Shown: piece by piece, positions 7,625 to 17,484 of the stretch | How the letters are laid out: every line of letters starts with the position of its first letter | Numbering within the stretch: the stretch's first letter is position 1 | Assembly (NCBI GenBank): GCA_902536065.1 | Contig: CACAVZ010000004.1 | Span: 62,001-126,000 of the forward strand | DNA: 64,000 nucleotides | Reading direction: 5' to 3' | Source: an uncultured Synechococcaceae cyanobacterium | GTDB lineage: Bacteria; Cyanobacteriota; Cyanobacteriia; PCC-6307; Cyanobiaceae | Program-made: the position numbers and the translations under genes | Notes under the pieces: model-generated | The model's database searches: none | What the model saw: only the letters and a program-made list of their open reading frames with translations | What the model was told of the DNA's origin: nothing

Positions 7625-10600
7625 CTAGGAAACTAAAGATTTCAAATTAACTTGGAATGATTTATCTTCTAACAATTTGCACGCTCCATGTAAATCACCA
7701 ATACAAAACTGTTCCCCAAATTTAACGTAGGTAACACTATTTTTATTTCTTATTGCAGCTAAAACTGGAATCTTAATTCCACATCTACCTTTATCTGGTT
7801 TAAATTTAATCAAACAGTCTCTCAATTTATTTTGCACTCTTACATCTGATGCTTGAGAACTTTCAAGATTAATAATAAGCAATTTAAGGTTATCTATTTC
7901 TCGGCAATCATCAATTATTAATTGAGTCTTATCACTTTTTTTATCTATCGTTCCCCACAACAATAATCTAGTATCAGTCAAAAGAAATTCTGACAATCTG
8001 ACATAGGTTTTAGGAAAGACTATTGCTTCGCAACTTCCAGAAAGATCTTCTAATTGAACTATAGCCATACTATCTCCTTTTCTTGTTGTGATCTTTCTCA
8101 AATCAGGGATCATTCCAACTAACGAGACTTTGGTCCTATCTTTTGTTTCTTCTAATTGCGAAATACTTATTGGTGATATAAGTTTTGCTGGCTTAGTTAG
8201 ATGTTTTAGAGGATGATCAGATAAATAAAAGCCTAATAACTGCTTTTCTAACTTTAATTTCTCAATAAGTGAATAATCATCAACTTTAGCTAATTGTGAA
8301 TCTGAAAAAGCAATATTAGAAAATTCTTTCTTAGAGTCAAATAAATTTCCTTGACCAGATAATTTATCACGATTTCTTGAAGAGGCCCACTCAACAACAT
8401 GTTCAAGATCTGACAATAACTGAGCTCTATTCTTATCTTTTGAAAACTCATCTAGTGCTCCACAATGAATTAAAGATTCAAGACTTCTTTTGTTAAGAAC
8501 ATTAGAAGGCAAACGATCGCACAAATCCCATAATGATTTAAAGATGCCAAAACTATTTCGGTTTTCAATTATATTTCTTATTGCAGAATCTCCTAAATTC
8601 TTAATTGCAGATAGTCCGAATAAAATCTGATTATTCTTGATAGTGAAATCAACTCCAGAAAAATTAATGCTTGGTGATATAACTTCTATTCCCATGGAAT
8701 AACAGTTAGAAATATATCTTTGCATCTTATCGCTAGAACCAGAATTTACGCTTAAAAGGGCTGCCATATACGCAACAGGAAAATGGGCTTTTAAAAATGC
8801 AGTTTGATAAGTTACAGCACCATAAGCAGTTGAGTGACTTTTATTAAAACAATATTCTGCAAATAGAACCATTTGATCAAAAAGATCATTTGCTAATTTT
8901 TCATTTACACCTTTCATCATTGAACCTTCTACAAAAATATTCCTATGCTTTACCATCTCAGATACTTTCTTTTTCCCCATTGCTCTTCGAAGTAAGTCAG
9001 CATCACCTAGAGAATAACCAGCTAGATCTTGAGCAATTTTCATGATTTGTTCCTGGTAAACCATAATTCCATAGGTTTCAGTGAGAATTGACTTAATAAA
9101 AGGATGTGGGAAATCAACCTTTTCATTCCCATTCTTACGATTTATGAATTTAGGTATAAGGCCTGCATCAAGAGGACCGGGTCTATAAAGGGCCAGAATG
9201 GAAGAAATATCTTCAAGAGAGTTAGGTTTAAAGTCTTTTACAACTTGCTTCATACCTGAAGATTCAAGTTGAAAAATACCTTCAAGATCTCCTCTCCCAA
9301 TTAGATCAAAAGTTTTAAGATCGTTTTGAGGTAAATCATCAATATTTATTTTCTTACCGGTGGATTGATTAATCAGAGAAACTGTCTTTTCAATCATTGT
9401 AAGATTCTTCAGGCCCAAGAAATCCATTTTCAATAATCCAAGTGACTCAATATCATCCATAGAATATTGAGTAATAATTTGTCCTTCATTATTCCTTTGT
9501 AGAGGTACAAGTTCATCGAGAGGATCTGATGCAATTACAACTCCCGCGGCATGAACACCATATGTTTTATTAGTACCTTCAATTCTTAAAGCTAAATCTA
9601 CCCATCTTTTCACCCTATTGTCATTAATATACTTATCCCTGAACTCTTGGCTAGGTGATTTTTTATCGATCATTTCATTGAGTTTATAAGGCTTTCCTCT
9701 TACAACCGGTATTAACTTAGCCAATTTATCGGCCTCTCCATAAGGAATATCTAGAACCCTAGCAACATCTTTTAAAACCGCCTTAGAGGTCATTTTATTG
9801 AAAGTAATTATTTGTGCAACTTTATCCTCTCCATATCGATTAGTAACATAATCAATAACCTCATTTCTTCTATCAATGCAGAAGTCGGTATCTATATCTG
9901 GCATAGACTTTCTTGCAGGATTTAAAAATCTCTCAAACAACAACCCATGCTCAACGGGATCTATATTTGTGATTTGAAGAGCATATGCTACAAGTGAACC
10001 TGCAGCAGAACCTCTACCTGGTCCTACTGGAATAGAGTTATCTCTAGCAAATTTGATATAGTCCCAAACAACCAAAAAATAATCTGGGAACCCCATATCT
10101 TTTATAATTTGTAACTCCGAAGATAATCTATCTTTATAAATCTCATCAACTTCTATAAAATCATTCTTTTTCATTCTCTTAAGAATGCCCTCATAGGATA
10201 ATTTAGTTAGCAGAGAAAAAGAATCTGTTTCTCCGTTAAGAGAAAATTTTGGCATTCTATATTTTCCGAACAAATCAAATACTTCAATTTTTTTTGAAAT
10301 TTCTAGTGTATTGTTTACAGCCTCTTTTATTGATTCATCATCAATATGATCTTTAAAAAGTTCAAGCATTTCATCCTCGCTCTTAATATATTCTGTTCCT
10401 GTATATCTCAATCTTTTTTCATCACTTATAAGTTTTCCAGTTAATACACACAGCAAAGCATCATGTGATTCAACATCCATATTTGAAATATAGTGAGCAT
10501 CATTAGTAGCAATGACTTTAATTTGATGTTTTTTCCCAATTTTTAATAATTCGACATTTACTATTCTGTCCTCAATCGCTCCATGATCTTGTATTTCTAA

Positions 10601-11122
10601 ATAAAAATCATCTGCAAATAATTTCTTATACCAAAGAGCTATATCCTCGGCTAAATCTAATCTTCCTTTCAATATAGCTTGAGGTATCTCGCCACCAAGA
10701 CAAGCTGTAGAAATTATTAGGCCATCCTTATATTTATCTAAAAGAAATTTATCTATACAAGGTCTAGAGAAAATACCTCTACCCCTCATACCATTTAGAT
10801 GACTAATCGTTGTTAACTTTACGAGATTCTTATAGCCAGTATAATTTTTGGCTAAAACAACCAAATGATATCTTTTTTCTTTTTTAGGTTGCGGATCATC
10901 TATAGAACCATTAATCACATACATTTCATTCCCAATAATTGGTTTTATACCTTTTTCTTTGCACTTCTTGACTAAATCAAGAACTCCATACATAACTCCA
11001 TGATCTGTTAGAGCAATAGAGTCCATTCCAAGATCATAAGCTCTATCAACAATTTTTGAAATTTGACTTGCTCCATCAAGCAAACTGTAGTCACTATGAT
11101 TATGAAGCGGAACGAAACCCAT
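7625..11122 (-). CDS. dnaE: DNA polymerase III alpha subunit
   Basis: Replicative polymerase catalytic subunit. The N-terminal PHP domain begins FVPLHNHSDYSLLDGA. The palm metal-binding residues Asp409 and Asp411 are in MPDIDTDF and a third lies in LKMDFLGLKNL. Helix-hairpin-helix and OB-fold (VSLVGMIPDLRKITT) regions follow. At 1165 residues it is a single intact gene with no intein, unlike the split dnaE of some other cyanobacteria. ATG start at 11122. Confidence 0.97.
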   Translation of the reverse strand: MGFVPLHNHSDYSLLDGASQISKIVDRAYDLGMDSIALTDHGVMYGVLDLVKKCKEKGIKPIIGNEMYVINGSIDDPQPKKEKRYHLVVLAKNYTGYKNLVKLTTISHLNGMRGRGIFSRPCIDKFLLDKYKDGLIISTACLGGEIPQAILKGRLDLAEDIALWYKKLFADDFYLEIQDHGAIEDRIVNVELLKIGKKHQIKVIATNDAHYISNMDVESHDALLCVLTGKLISDEKRLRYTGTEYIKSEDEMLELFKDHIDDESIKEAVNNTLEISKKIEVFDLFGKYRMPKFSLNGETDSFSLLTKLSYEGILKRMKKNDFIEVDEIYKDRLSSELQIIKDMGFPDYFLVVWDYIKFARDNSIPVGPGRGSAAGSLVAYALQITNIDPVEHGLLFERFLNPARKSMPDIDTDFCIDRRNEVIDYVTNRYGEDKVAQIITFNKMTSKAVLKDVARVLDIPYGEADKLAKLIPVVRGKPYKLNEMIDKKSPSQEFRDKYINDNRVKRWVDLALRIEGTNKTYGVHAAGVVIASDPLDELVPLQRNNEGQIITQYSMDDIESLGLLKMDFLGLKNLTMIEKTVSLINQSTGKKINIDDLPQNDLKTFDLIGRGDLEGIFQLESSGMKQVVKDFKPNSLEDISSILALYRPGPLDAGLIPKFINRKNGNEKVDFPHPFIKSILTETYGIMVYQEQIMKIAQDLAGYSLGDADLLRRAMGKKKVSEMVKHRNIFVEGSMMKGVNEKLANDLFDQMVLFAEYCFNKSHSTAYGAVTYQTAFLKAHFPVAYMAALLSVNSGSSDKMQRYISNCYSMGIEVISPSINFSGVDFTIKNNQILFGLSAIKNLGDSAIRNIIENRNSFGIFKSLWDLCDRLPSNVLNKRSLESLIHCGALDEFSKDKNRAQLLSDLEHVVEWASSRNRDKLSGQGNLFDSKKEFSNIAFSDSQLAKVDDYSLIEKLKLEKQLLGFYLSDHPLKHLTKPAKLISPISISQLEETKDRTKVSLVGMIPDLRKITTRKGDSMAIVQLEDLSGSCEAIVFPKTYVRLSEFLLTDTRLLLWGTIDKKSDKTQLIIDDCREIDNLKLLIINLESSQASDVRVQNKLRDCLIKFKPDKGRCGIKIPVLAAIRNKNSVTYVKFGEQFCIGDLHGACKLLEDKSFQVNLKSLVS

Positions 11123-11206
11123 AACAAATCAATTTATATATACAAGATAGAGAAAATTTCTAAAAGATCTATAGTTTGTGATTAGAAATTTATTATTAAT
11201 ACAAAT

Positions 11207-12655
11207 TTAGAATGAAGGTTTATTCTTAATTACCTGTGCATCAATTTCGAAAATATTTGCGGCATTCAATATTCTATTTTCTTCTAGTACATTACCTATT
11301 AATTGAAGTCCAATAGGTAATCCATTTTTATCAAATCCGCAAGGAATACTAATTGCTGGAAGACCAGCTAAATTTGCTGGAACAGTTAGGAGATCAGACA
11401 AATACATAGAAAGTGGGTCATTAACAAAGTCACCCTTCAAAAAAGCGGTTGTTGGACAAGTCGGGGTCAGTAAAATATCAACTTTCTTAAAAGCATTATC
11501 AAAATCTTTCCTTATTAATGTTCTAACTTTTTGTGCTTTCTTATAGTAAGCGTCACTATATCCAGCAGACAAAGCATAAGTCCCAATCAAAATTCTTCTT
11601 TGCACTTCAACTCCAAAGCCTTCAGCTCTACTTTTTGAAGTCATCTCTAAAAGATTAGAACTATTATTAGATCTATAACCGTATTTAACTCCATCGTATC
11701 TAGCTAAATTTGCTGATGCTTCAGATGGGGCGATTACATAATATGTAGCTATTCCATCGTTAAACCTAGGACATTCAATTTCAATTATTTCAGCACCTAA
11801 ATTTTTAAATCTCTCTACGCCAGAAAGAACTGATTCTTTAACTTCTGGATTAAGACCTGGATGCACAAAGCATTCTTTAATAATTCCAATTTTTAAATCT
11901 TTAAGGGATTTATTTAAATCACATAAATAATCTGGTACTGGTTTATCAAGACATGTTGAATCAAAGGGGTCATTACCAGATATTGAATAAAGGATTTCAG
12001 CAGCATCAGAAACTGTATTAGTAATTGGGCCTATTTGATCAAGAGAGCTGGCAAATGCCACTAATCCCCATCTACTTACTCTGCCGTATGTTGGTTTTAG
12101 TCCAACAACACCACAAAAAGATGCTGGTTGTCTTATGGATCCTCCAGTATCAGAGCCTATAGCAGCAGAACATAATCCAGCAGCCACAGACGCAGCGCTG
12201 CCTCCTGAACTTCCTCCTGGAACTCTATTAACATCCCAAGGATTTGAAGTAACTCCAAATAAAGATGTTTCTGTGGAACTTCCCATTGCAAATTCATCCA
12301 AGTTTGTTTTACCTATACAAATACCTCCTGAAGACCATAATTTATTTGAAGCTGTAGATTCGTATGGCGCAACAAAGTTTTTGAGCATTTTACTTGCGCA
12401 AGTTGTTACAACACCCTTTGTGCAAATATTATCTTTGATTGCTATCGGCATGCCTGCTAAAGGAGGTAGCTTATCTTCATTTTGAATTAATTTATCTATG
12501 TTTTCAGCTTGGGATATTGCAAAATCTTTTGTAGTACATATAAATGAATTTATTTCGGGATCCTTAGTATCAATTTTCAAAAAAATATCTTTTATTAATT
12601 CCTTTACAGAGGCATTTTTATTCTTGATTTCATTTCTTATGTAACTAAAATTCAT
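11207..12655 (-). CDS. gatA: Glutamyl-tRNA(Gln) amidotransferase subunit A
   Basis: Amidase-signature enzyme that releases ammonia from glutamine so that GatCAB converts Glu-tRNA(Gln) to Gln-tRNA(Gln). The catalytic Ser-cisSer-Lys triad is intact: Lys74 in IAIKDNIC, Ser149 in PGGSSGGSA and Ser173 in [11 protein letters not shown], with the same spacing as characterised GatA. Length (482 aa) is normal. gatB and gatC are not in this window. The dnaE gene lies downstream on the same strand, about 85 bases away. Confidence 0.96.
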   Translation of the reverse strand: MNFSYIRNEIKNKNASVKELIKDIFLKIDTKDPEINSFICTTKDFAISQAENIDKLIQNEDKLPPLAGMPIAIKDNICTKGVVTTCASKMLKNFVAPYESTASNKLWSSGGICIGKTNLDEFAMGSSTETSLFGVTSNPWDVNRVPGGSSGGSAASVAAGLCSAAIGSDTGGSIRQPASFCGVVGLKPTYGRVSRWGLVAFASSLDQIGPITNTVSDAAEILYSISGNDPFDSTCLDKPVPDYLCDLNKSLKDLKIGIIKECFVHPGLNPEVKESVLSGVERFKNLGAEIIEIECPRFNDGIATYYVIAPSEASANLARYDGVKYGYRSNNSSNLLEMTSKSRAEGFGVEVQRRILIGTYALSAGYSDAYYKKAQKVRTLIRKDFDNAFKKVDILLTPTCPTTAFLKGDFVNDPLSMYLSDLLTVPANLAGLPAISIPCGFDKNGLPIGLQLIGNVLEENRILNAANIFEIDAQVIKNKPSF

Positions 12656-12683
12656 CTCTAAACTATATTCTTAGTATTGAAGA

Positions 12684-12902
12684 TTATATAACAGTTAATG
12701 GTTCTTCTTTTTTACAACGAACTAATCTATAATTAATATTTGAAAAGCCTTCATCGGATAGATCATTTATAAAAGAAGGCATATTTTCTTTCAAGCTACG
12801 TTTAGTAAGAAAAGGACCGAACCAATATATGGCATTAGGATCTTCAGTTTCAATTTTAGCCCACCAGGCTAAGCCTAATTTGTTTCCAAAGTTTCTAATC
12901 AA
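12684..12902 (-). CDS. DUF1816 cyanobacterial small protein
   Basis: A 72-residue soluble protein with the pattern LAWWAKIETEDPNAIYWFGPF followed by a helix and NYRLVRCKKEEP, typical of the DUF1816 family found in cyanobacteria and some linker-like proteins. The best available start is TTG at 12902; no ATG lies upstream in frame. It is 28 bases upstream of gatA on the same strand. Its molecular role is unknown to me. Confidence 0.75.
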   Translation of the reverse strand: MIRNFGNKLGLAWWAKIETEDPNAIYWFGPFLTKRSLKENMPSFINDLSDEGFSNINYRLVRCKKEEPLTVI

Positions 12903-13052
12903 TTTTATTGATCTCTAAAAGACTTTTAACTTGTTAAATTCTATACAATTTTGAAGTAAAAATTCAATAAATTTTGATTAAATATATAAATGTATTGAAA
13001 CAATAATATTTTAGAGAGAATTTCTGTCAGTCATTAATTAAAGATAAAAATA

Positions 13053-14060
13053 TTAATTTGTAAGGTGAAATAGCGCTATTGCAGTAGCCACGGAGGCATT
13101 TAAGCTTGAAGTCTTTCCTTTAAGAGGAATACTTAAGAGAAAATCACATTTTTTCTGGGTAAGTAAAGAAATACCCTTATCTTCCGAACCGACTATTACT
13201 GCCAAAGGAGTTTTTTCATGAAACTTTGAAATTGATAATTGACTATCTCCAGATAATCCAATAATGAGAAAACCATTTTCCCTTAACTCTTCTAATGACC
13301 TATTTAAATTAACAACCCTACTAACGGGTAAATACTCCAATGCTCCTGCGGCAACTTTGGCAACTGTACCCGTTAAACCAGCTGATCTTCTTTGAGGAAT
13401 AATAATCCCCTTGCAATCAAAAGCTTCTGCTGATCTTATAATCGCACCAACATTATGTGGATCAGTTATCCCATCTAAAACAAGTACGATAGGATATGCA
13501 GAGTTCTCTTTAGATAAATCAATTAAATTTCTAAGGGAAATTGTTTTTGAGCATGCCAACTGTAACGCGACACCTTGATGCGCAGCACCAAGAGTCAATT
13601 GCGAAAGCCTATTCCAAGAAACTTCTTCAATTAAAACTCCTTTTGATTTAAGGTCTTTTAATAAAATATAGAATTTCTCTGAAGAAAAAATTTCTGATGT
13701 ACACCAAATTCTGTTAATAGCTCTTTGACTATTAAGTGCCTCAAACACTGAATGTTTTCCCCATATCCAATCATCAAAATTCTTTTTATTGACTGGATTA
13801 ATATAAATATCTGAAGATTTTTTTAAAAATTCTTTATTAGATTTATTTTTTTGATCTGTTTTTTTTGACAATGAAACGTTACTTTTCTTTTTATAACCAT
13901 CATTTGATTTGTTAACACCATTTTTTTTTGCAGAATTTCGCATGTAGCTATTTCTTTTGTTTGAAGAATTTGTATTTGAAAGGTTAAATTTATTATCAGA
14001 ATTTTTTTTGTGCTGTTTAATATTTTTTCCTGAGTAATTATTTTTAGTATTCTTATTCAT
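13053..14060 (-). CDS. rlmB: SpoU-family 2'-O-ribose RNA methyltransferase (RlmB/TrmH type)
   Basis: SAM-dependent SPOUT methyltransferase, probably of 23S rRNA. The substrate-binding domain (GKHSVFEALNSQRAIN) and SPOUT motifs VLDGITDPHNVGAIIRSAEAF, VGSEDKGIS and IPLKGKTSSLNASVATAIAL are intact. Before them is an extension of about 90 residues made almost entirely of Asn, Lys and Ser, which is probably disordered. I chose the ATG at 14060 over one at 14093, because the latter overlaps mrnC by 29 bases while 14060 leaves a 4-base gap. Confidence 0.92.
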   Translation of the reverse strand: MNKNTKNNYSGKNIKQHKKNSDNKFNLSNTNSSNKRNSYMRNSAKKNGVNKSNDGYKKKSNVSLSKKTDQKNKSNKEFLKKSSDIYINPVNKKNFDDWIWGKHSVFEALNSQRAINRIWCTSEIFSSEKFYILLKDLKSKGVLIEEVSWNRLSQLTLGAAHQGVALQLACSKTISLRNLIDLSKENSAYPIVLVLDGITDPHNVGAIIRSAEAFDCKGIIIPQRRSAGLTGTVAKVAAGALEYLPVSRVVNLNRSLEELRENGFLIIGLSGDSQLSISKFHEKTPLAVIVGSEDKGISLLTQKKCDFLLSIPLKGKTSSLNASVATAIALFHLTN

Positions 14061-14064
14061 AAAT

Positions 14065-14463
14065 TCAATCAGTTTTAATTTCAAGCTGTTCAAAAAGGTT
14101 TGATAATCTCTGAGGATCTTTCAGAAATAACCAACCTATGAGGGTTTCAAAACCAGTTGCCCTAGAGTAGATGGTAGGATCTGCAGACTTTGGGTACCTC
14201 TTTGTTTTATTTCTAGCACGTCTTATTAAATCTATTTCATTTGGATTTAATAAATGTTCAATTTGACTTAGAGATTGCGATTGAGATTTTGCTTTTACTT
14301 CATTAACTACTGATAAATGAAGTTCTTTTGATTTTAGTGGGAAATGTACATATCTTAGTCTTTGATGAAGCTCCCATACCGAATCGCCAAGCCAAGCAAG
14401 TTTAATTACGCCTATTTCTTCAGGTGTTCCATATGGGGTCAAGTTTTGAATCCAATAATTCAA
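14065..14463 (-). CDS. mrnC: Mini-ribonuclease III
   Basis: RNase III catalytic domain without a double-stranded RNA-binding domain; matures 23S rRNA precursors in bacteria studied. The signature IKLAWLGDSVWELHQRLR carries the catalytic Asp. RRARNKTKR and the C-terminal block ATGFETLIGWLFL complete the fold. 132 aa, normal length. It starts within the last 4 bases of the STAS gene and is followed by rlmB, so three genes form an operon, two of them concerned with rRNA. Confidence 0.92.
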   Translation of the reverse strand: MNYWIQNLTPYGTPEEIGVIKLAWLGDSVWELHQRLRYVHFPLKSKELHLSVVNEVKAKSQSQSLSQIEHLLNPNEIDLIRRARNKTKRYPKSADPTIYSRATGFETLIGWLFLKDPQRLSNLFEQLEIKTD

Positions 14464-14756
14464 TTTTTTAAATAATTCAACGCGTCTTCGAGACTAGCTT
14501 TTAAATTTAGAAAATCTCCTAAACGAACAAGTTTAATCGTTTGAGCGACTCTCGAATTACCTACAACTGTAAAACCTAACTTCAACTTTTTACACTCTTT
14601 AGCAGTCTGAACAAGAGCCCCAAGACCAGAAGAATCTAGAAAATCAATTTTTGTTAGATCAATAACGAATGGGGACTCATTTTTTAAATTATTAGTTACG
14701 AAAGCCTTAAATTGTTTTTCTGAGAATGCATCAAGTTGGCCTTTAAAAGTAAACAC
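14460..14756 (-). CDS. STAS-domain (anti-sigma-factor antagonist-like) protein
   Basis: A single STAS domain, the module of SpoIIAA/RsbV-type partner-switching regulators. The phosphorylatable serine region is IDFLDSSGLGALVQTAK. The GTG at 14756 is the first conventional start, but it cuts off the first beta strand. The same frame is open upstream to 14843 and encodes LTVSLRGNLEIKTNIIV, which completes the fold. No ATG, GTG or TTG exists there, while a GGAGG sits at 14833-14837. The true protein may therefore start at ATA (14822) and have about 120 residues. Confidence 0.82.
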   Translation of the reverse strand: MFTFKGQLDAFSEKQFKAFVTNNLKNESPFVIDLTKIDFLDSSGLGALVQTAKECKKLKLGFTVVGNSRVAQTIKLVRLGDFLNLKASLEDALNYLKN

Positions 14757-14887
14757 AATAATATTTGTTTTTATTTCGAGGTTTCCTCTTAAAGAAACCG
14801 TTAGCTTCTGAAATTCTTCTATGACCTTAATTCCTCCAAAAAATTAATTTATTAAATGTAATTATCAAATCAAAAGAAAACAATATG

Positions 14888-16027
14888 TCAACATCTTTCT
14901 AACATTAGAGAAACAAATTTTTTAAATAAATAATCTGAATCATGTGGCCCAGGTCCTGCTTCTGGATGATATTGAACACTAAATATTGGCTTATTATTCA
15001 CTTCCAACCCTGCGACAGTATTATCGTTAAGGTTATAGTGAGTTATTTTGACTATGTCTTCTGAGAGAGAATTAGGATCAATAGCAAAACCATGATTCTG
15101 ACTAGTAATTTCAATTTTATTATCCTTTCCACAAGGATGGTTTAAACCACGATGTCCAAAAGGGAGTTTAAAAGTTGAACCACCCAAGGCCAATCCAAAT
15201 ATTTGATGTCCAAGACAAATTCCAAACATAGGTATTTGACCATATTCAATAAGGGATCTAGCTAAATCGATACCTTCCTTAACAGAAGAGGGGTCACCTG
15301 GGCCATTTGAGAAGAATATACCATCAGGCTTATTGGATAGAACATCTTTTAAAGAAGATCGCGAAGGTAAAACTAAAATTTCACAACCATAAGAGACTAA
15401 TCTATTTAAAATAGATTTTTTTATTCCAAAATCAATTGCCACTATTTTTAATTTTTTAGAATTATCGGAGTATTTTCTTCTAATGTCAAAATGAGTTTCT
15501 GTAGGTTTTTGCCACAAATAATTTTGCTTTGTAGAAACTTCTTTTGATAAATTTAAACCTTCCATTTTTGGAGTTTGATAAATAATCTCAAAACAACTCT
15601 CAGCAGTTATATCTTCAGAGGTTAGGACTCCATTCATCGATCCATTAGATCTTAAGATTTTAACAAGAGCTCTAGTATCAATTCCATAAAGTCCTATTAT
15701 ATTTTTCTCAACTAACCATTGATTAAAATCCTTAAGAGATCTCCAATTACTATTATTTGATGAATAATTTCTGACGATTATTCCTTTAACACTACTACTA
15801 GACTCTGAATCTTCAAGATTAATACCGGTATTTCCAATTTCGGGATAAGTGAACGTTAATATTTGTCCATAATAACTTGGATCAGTAATAACTTCCTGAT
15901 ATCCTGTCATACCAGTATTAAAGACTATTTCACCAACAACAGTGCCTGAAGATCCAAAAGAAAATCCAGGGAAGATAATTCCATTACTTAATACTAATTT
16001 TGCATTTTTTTTATAAGAATTAGTCAT
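14888..16027 (-). CDS. carA: Carbamoyl-phosphate synthase small subunit
   Basis: Glutamine amidotransferase subunit supplying ammonia to CarB for arginine and pyrimidine synthesis. The N-terminal CPSase domain starts AKLVLSNGIIFPGFSFG. The class I glutaminase domain has the nucleophile Cys in FGICLGHQIFGLALGG and the His-Glu pair in SVQYHPEAGPG. I chose the ATG at 16027 (379 aa); the longer version begins with TTG at 16087 inside trpD. It lies 14 bases after trpD on the same strand. Confidence 0.96.
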   Translation of the reverse strand: MTNSYKKNAKLVLSNGIIFPGFSFGSSGTVVGEIVFNTGMTGYQEVITDPSYYGQILTFTYPEIGNTGINLEDSESSSSVKGIIVRNYSSNNSNWRSLKDFNQWLVEKNIIGLYGIDTRALVKILRSNGSMNGVLTSEDITAESCFEIIYQTPKMEGLNLSKEVSTKQNYLWQKPTETHFDIRRKYSDNSKKLKIVAIDFGIKKSILNRLVSYGCEILVLPSRSSLKDVLSNKPDGIFFSNGPGDPSSVKEGIDLARSLIEYGQIPMFGICLGHQIFGLALGGSTFKLPFGHRGLNHPCGKDNKIEITSQNHGFAIDPNSLSEDIVKITHYNLNDNTVAGLEVNNKPIFSVQYHPEAGPGPHDSDYLFKKFVSLMLERC

Positions 16028-16041
16028 CAATTTAAAATTAA

Positions 16042-17076
16042 TTAATCTGTAGATAAATATGTTTTTAATAGTAAGAATTTCTTCCAAGGATTTCCTTGAT
16101 TGATTGAAAATAAAGCTTTATTAAATCCTTCATTTAAATCATCTTCTATTCCTGCTGCCCATAAGGTTAAGGCAGAATTCAAAGCAACAACATCCTTGTG
16201 CGCTTTTTGTCCTGAACCGTTTAAAACAGACTTTAATATTTCTTCATTAGACTCATCATGAGAAACAACAAGATTTTCGTTAGAAATATTTTCATGATTA
16301 AAATCAGAAATATTTATTTTCGAAAATCGTAATTCACCTTTTTCTACAAAAACAATTTTATTTTCACCTTGCAAAGAGGCTTCATCCAGACCGCCAGAGC
16401 CATGGACCACAATAGCTCTATTCATACCCATTTTTAATAGTGCAGTTCCCATTGGCTCTAAAAGACCCTCAGAAGCGACCCCTAAAACTTGTGCATTAGG
16501 TCTTAAAGGATTTACCAATGGGCCTAGTTGATTAAATACGGTCCTTATTCCAAGATCCTTTCTTAATGGAGCAAGTTTTATTAATGATTTATGCCAAACA
16601 GGTGCAAACAAAAAAGTTATGCCAATTTCATTCACTGCAGAGATTACTTTTTCTAATGAACAACTTAAATTTATGCCAAGTTTCATCAAAACATCTGCAG
16701 AGCCAACTTTACCACTAGCACTTTTATTCCCGTGTTTAGCGATTTTTACTCCACATGATGCAGCCACAAATGCAACTGCAGTTGAAATATTAAATGTATT
16801 AGCCCCATCACCTCCAGTTCCACAAGTATCCACCATAAATAAATTTGGTCTTGGCACTGGTAAAACGCAAACATTTAAAAGTTCCTCAGCCATAGAGCAC
16901 AGTTCAATGCCAGTGCATCCTTTTGCCCTCAAAGCACTCAAAAAAGCTCCCGTCTGAACATCAGATATTTCATCATTAAGCCATCTTTTCATTAACAATC
17001 TAGATGTTAAATCATCAAGGTCCTCCCCCTCTAACAAAATGTTAAGTATTTGAGAATTAGGAAAATTAGAATACAT
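16042..17076 (-). CDS. trpD: Anthranilate phosphoribosyltransferase
   Basis: Second step of tryptophan synthesis, joining anthranilate and PRPP. The PRPP-binding motif [17 protein letters not shown], the [17 protein letters not shown] block and the metal site in [10 protein letters not shown] are visible. 344 aa, normal length. ATG start at 17076. It is followed by carA after 14 bases, a tryptophan/carbamoyl-phosphate pairing that may simply reflect compact gene order. Confidence 0.96.
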   Translation of the reverse strand: MYSNFPNSQILNILLEGEDLDDLTSRLLMKRWLNDEISDVQTGAFLSALRAKGCTGIELCSMAEELLNVCVLPVPRPNLFMVDTCGTGGDGANTFNISTAVAFVAASCGVKIAKHGNKSASGKVGSADVLMKLGINLSCSLEKVISAVNEIGITFLFAPVWHKSLIKLAPLRKDLGIRTVFNQLGPLVNPLRPNAQVLGVASEGLLEPMGTALLKMGMNRAIVVHGSGGLDEASLQGENKIVFVEKGELRFSKINISDFNHENISNENLVVSHDESNEEILKSVLNGSGQKAHKDVVALNSALTLWAAGIEDDLNEGFNKALFSINQGNPWKKFLLLKTYLSTD

Positions 17077-17107
17077 TTATTTATTAAAAAAATTAAGAAG
17101 ATAAAAT

Positions 17108-17404
17108 CTAATTTGAAGTATCAAAACTCGAACCTACCATATCTTTATTTGTATTAGAAGGTCTGAAGTTTTTTGACCAAATATTTTTTGTTTTTAAAAA
17201 TAATTCATTTTTTGTAACTTTCCAAAATTTTAAAATTTTTTCAATATCATCTTTAATTTCAATTTCACCGGGGAAATTTGTATAACGACTTATTAATCTA
17301 GCTAAATTTATTAAATCAATATCTTCTGGTTTTTCTTTAGTAATAAGAGAATCTATAATATTTTTGTCGGTTGTATGTAATGGATGAGTTTGTTCTTTAC
17401 TCAT
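17108..17404 (-). CDS. DUF3288 cyanobacterial protein
   Basis: The ATG at 17404 gives MSKEQTHPLHTTDKNIIDSL, then LINLARLISRYTNFPGEIEI and LKFWKVTKNELFLKTKNIW, matching the cyanobacterial DUF3288 pattern. The protein has 98 residues and is soluble and helical. An ATG 18 bases upstream is possible but gives an atypical N-terminus. It sits about 30 bases upstream of trpD on the same strand and diverges from the ABC exporter. No function is known to me. Confidence 0.8.
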   Translation of the reverse strand: MSKEQTHPLHTTDKNIIDSLITKEKPEDIDLINLARLISRYTNFPGEIEIKDDIEKILKFWKVTKNELFLKTKNIWSKNFRPSNTNKDMVGSSFDTSN

Positions 17405-17484
17405 AAATAAATACTGAATCATTTATAAAATTAGCTCACAAATTTAAAAATGAAACATTATCTTAATCATATTGGCAAAATTAA

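Noticed and set aside
12135..12485. A 116-codon plus-strand ORF inside gatA, proline- and serine-rich
   Set aside because: It is antisense to the glycine-serine-rich amidase signature, which explains the composition.
12912..13018. Inverted TCTCTAAAA...TTTTAGAGA on both sides of the 12903-13052 gap
   Set aside because: The arms are about 90 bases apart and AT-rich; there is no direct sign of a function.
16619..16957. A 112-codon plus-strand ORF inside trpD
   Set aside because: It is a shadow of the strongly conserved trpD frame, with no recognisable domain.
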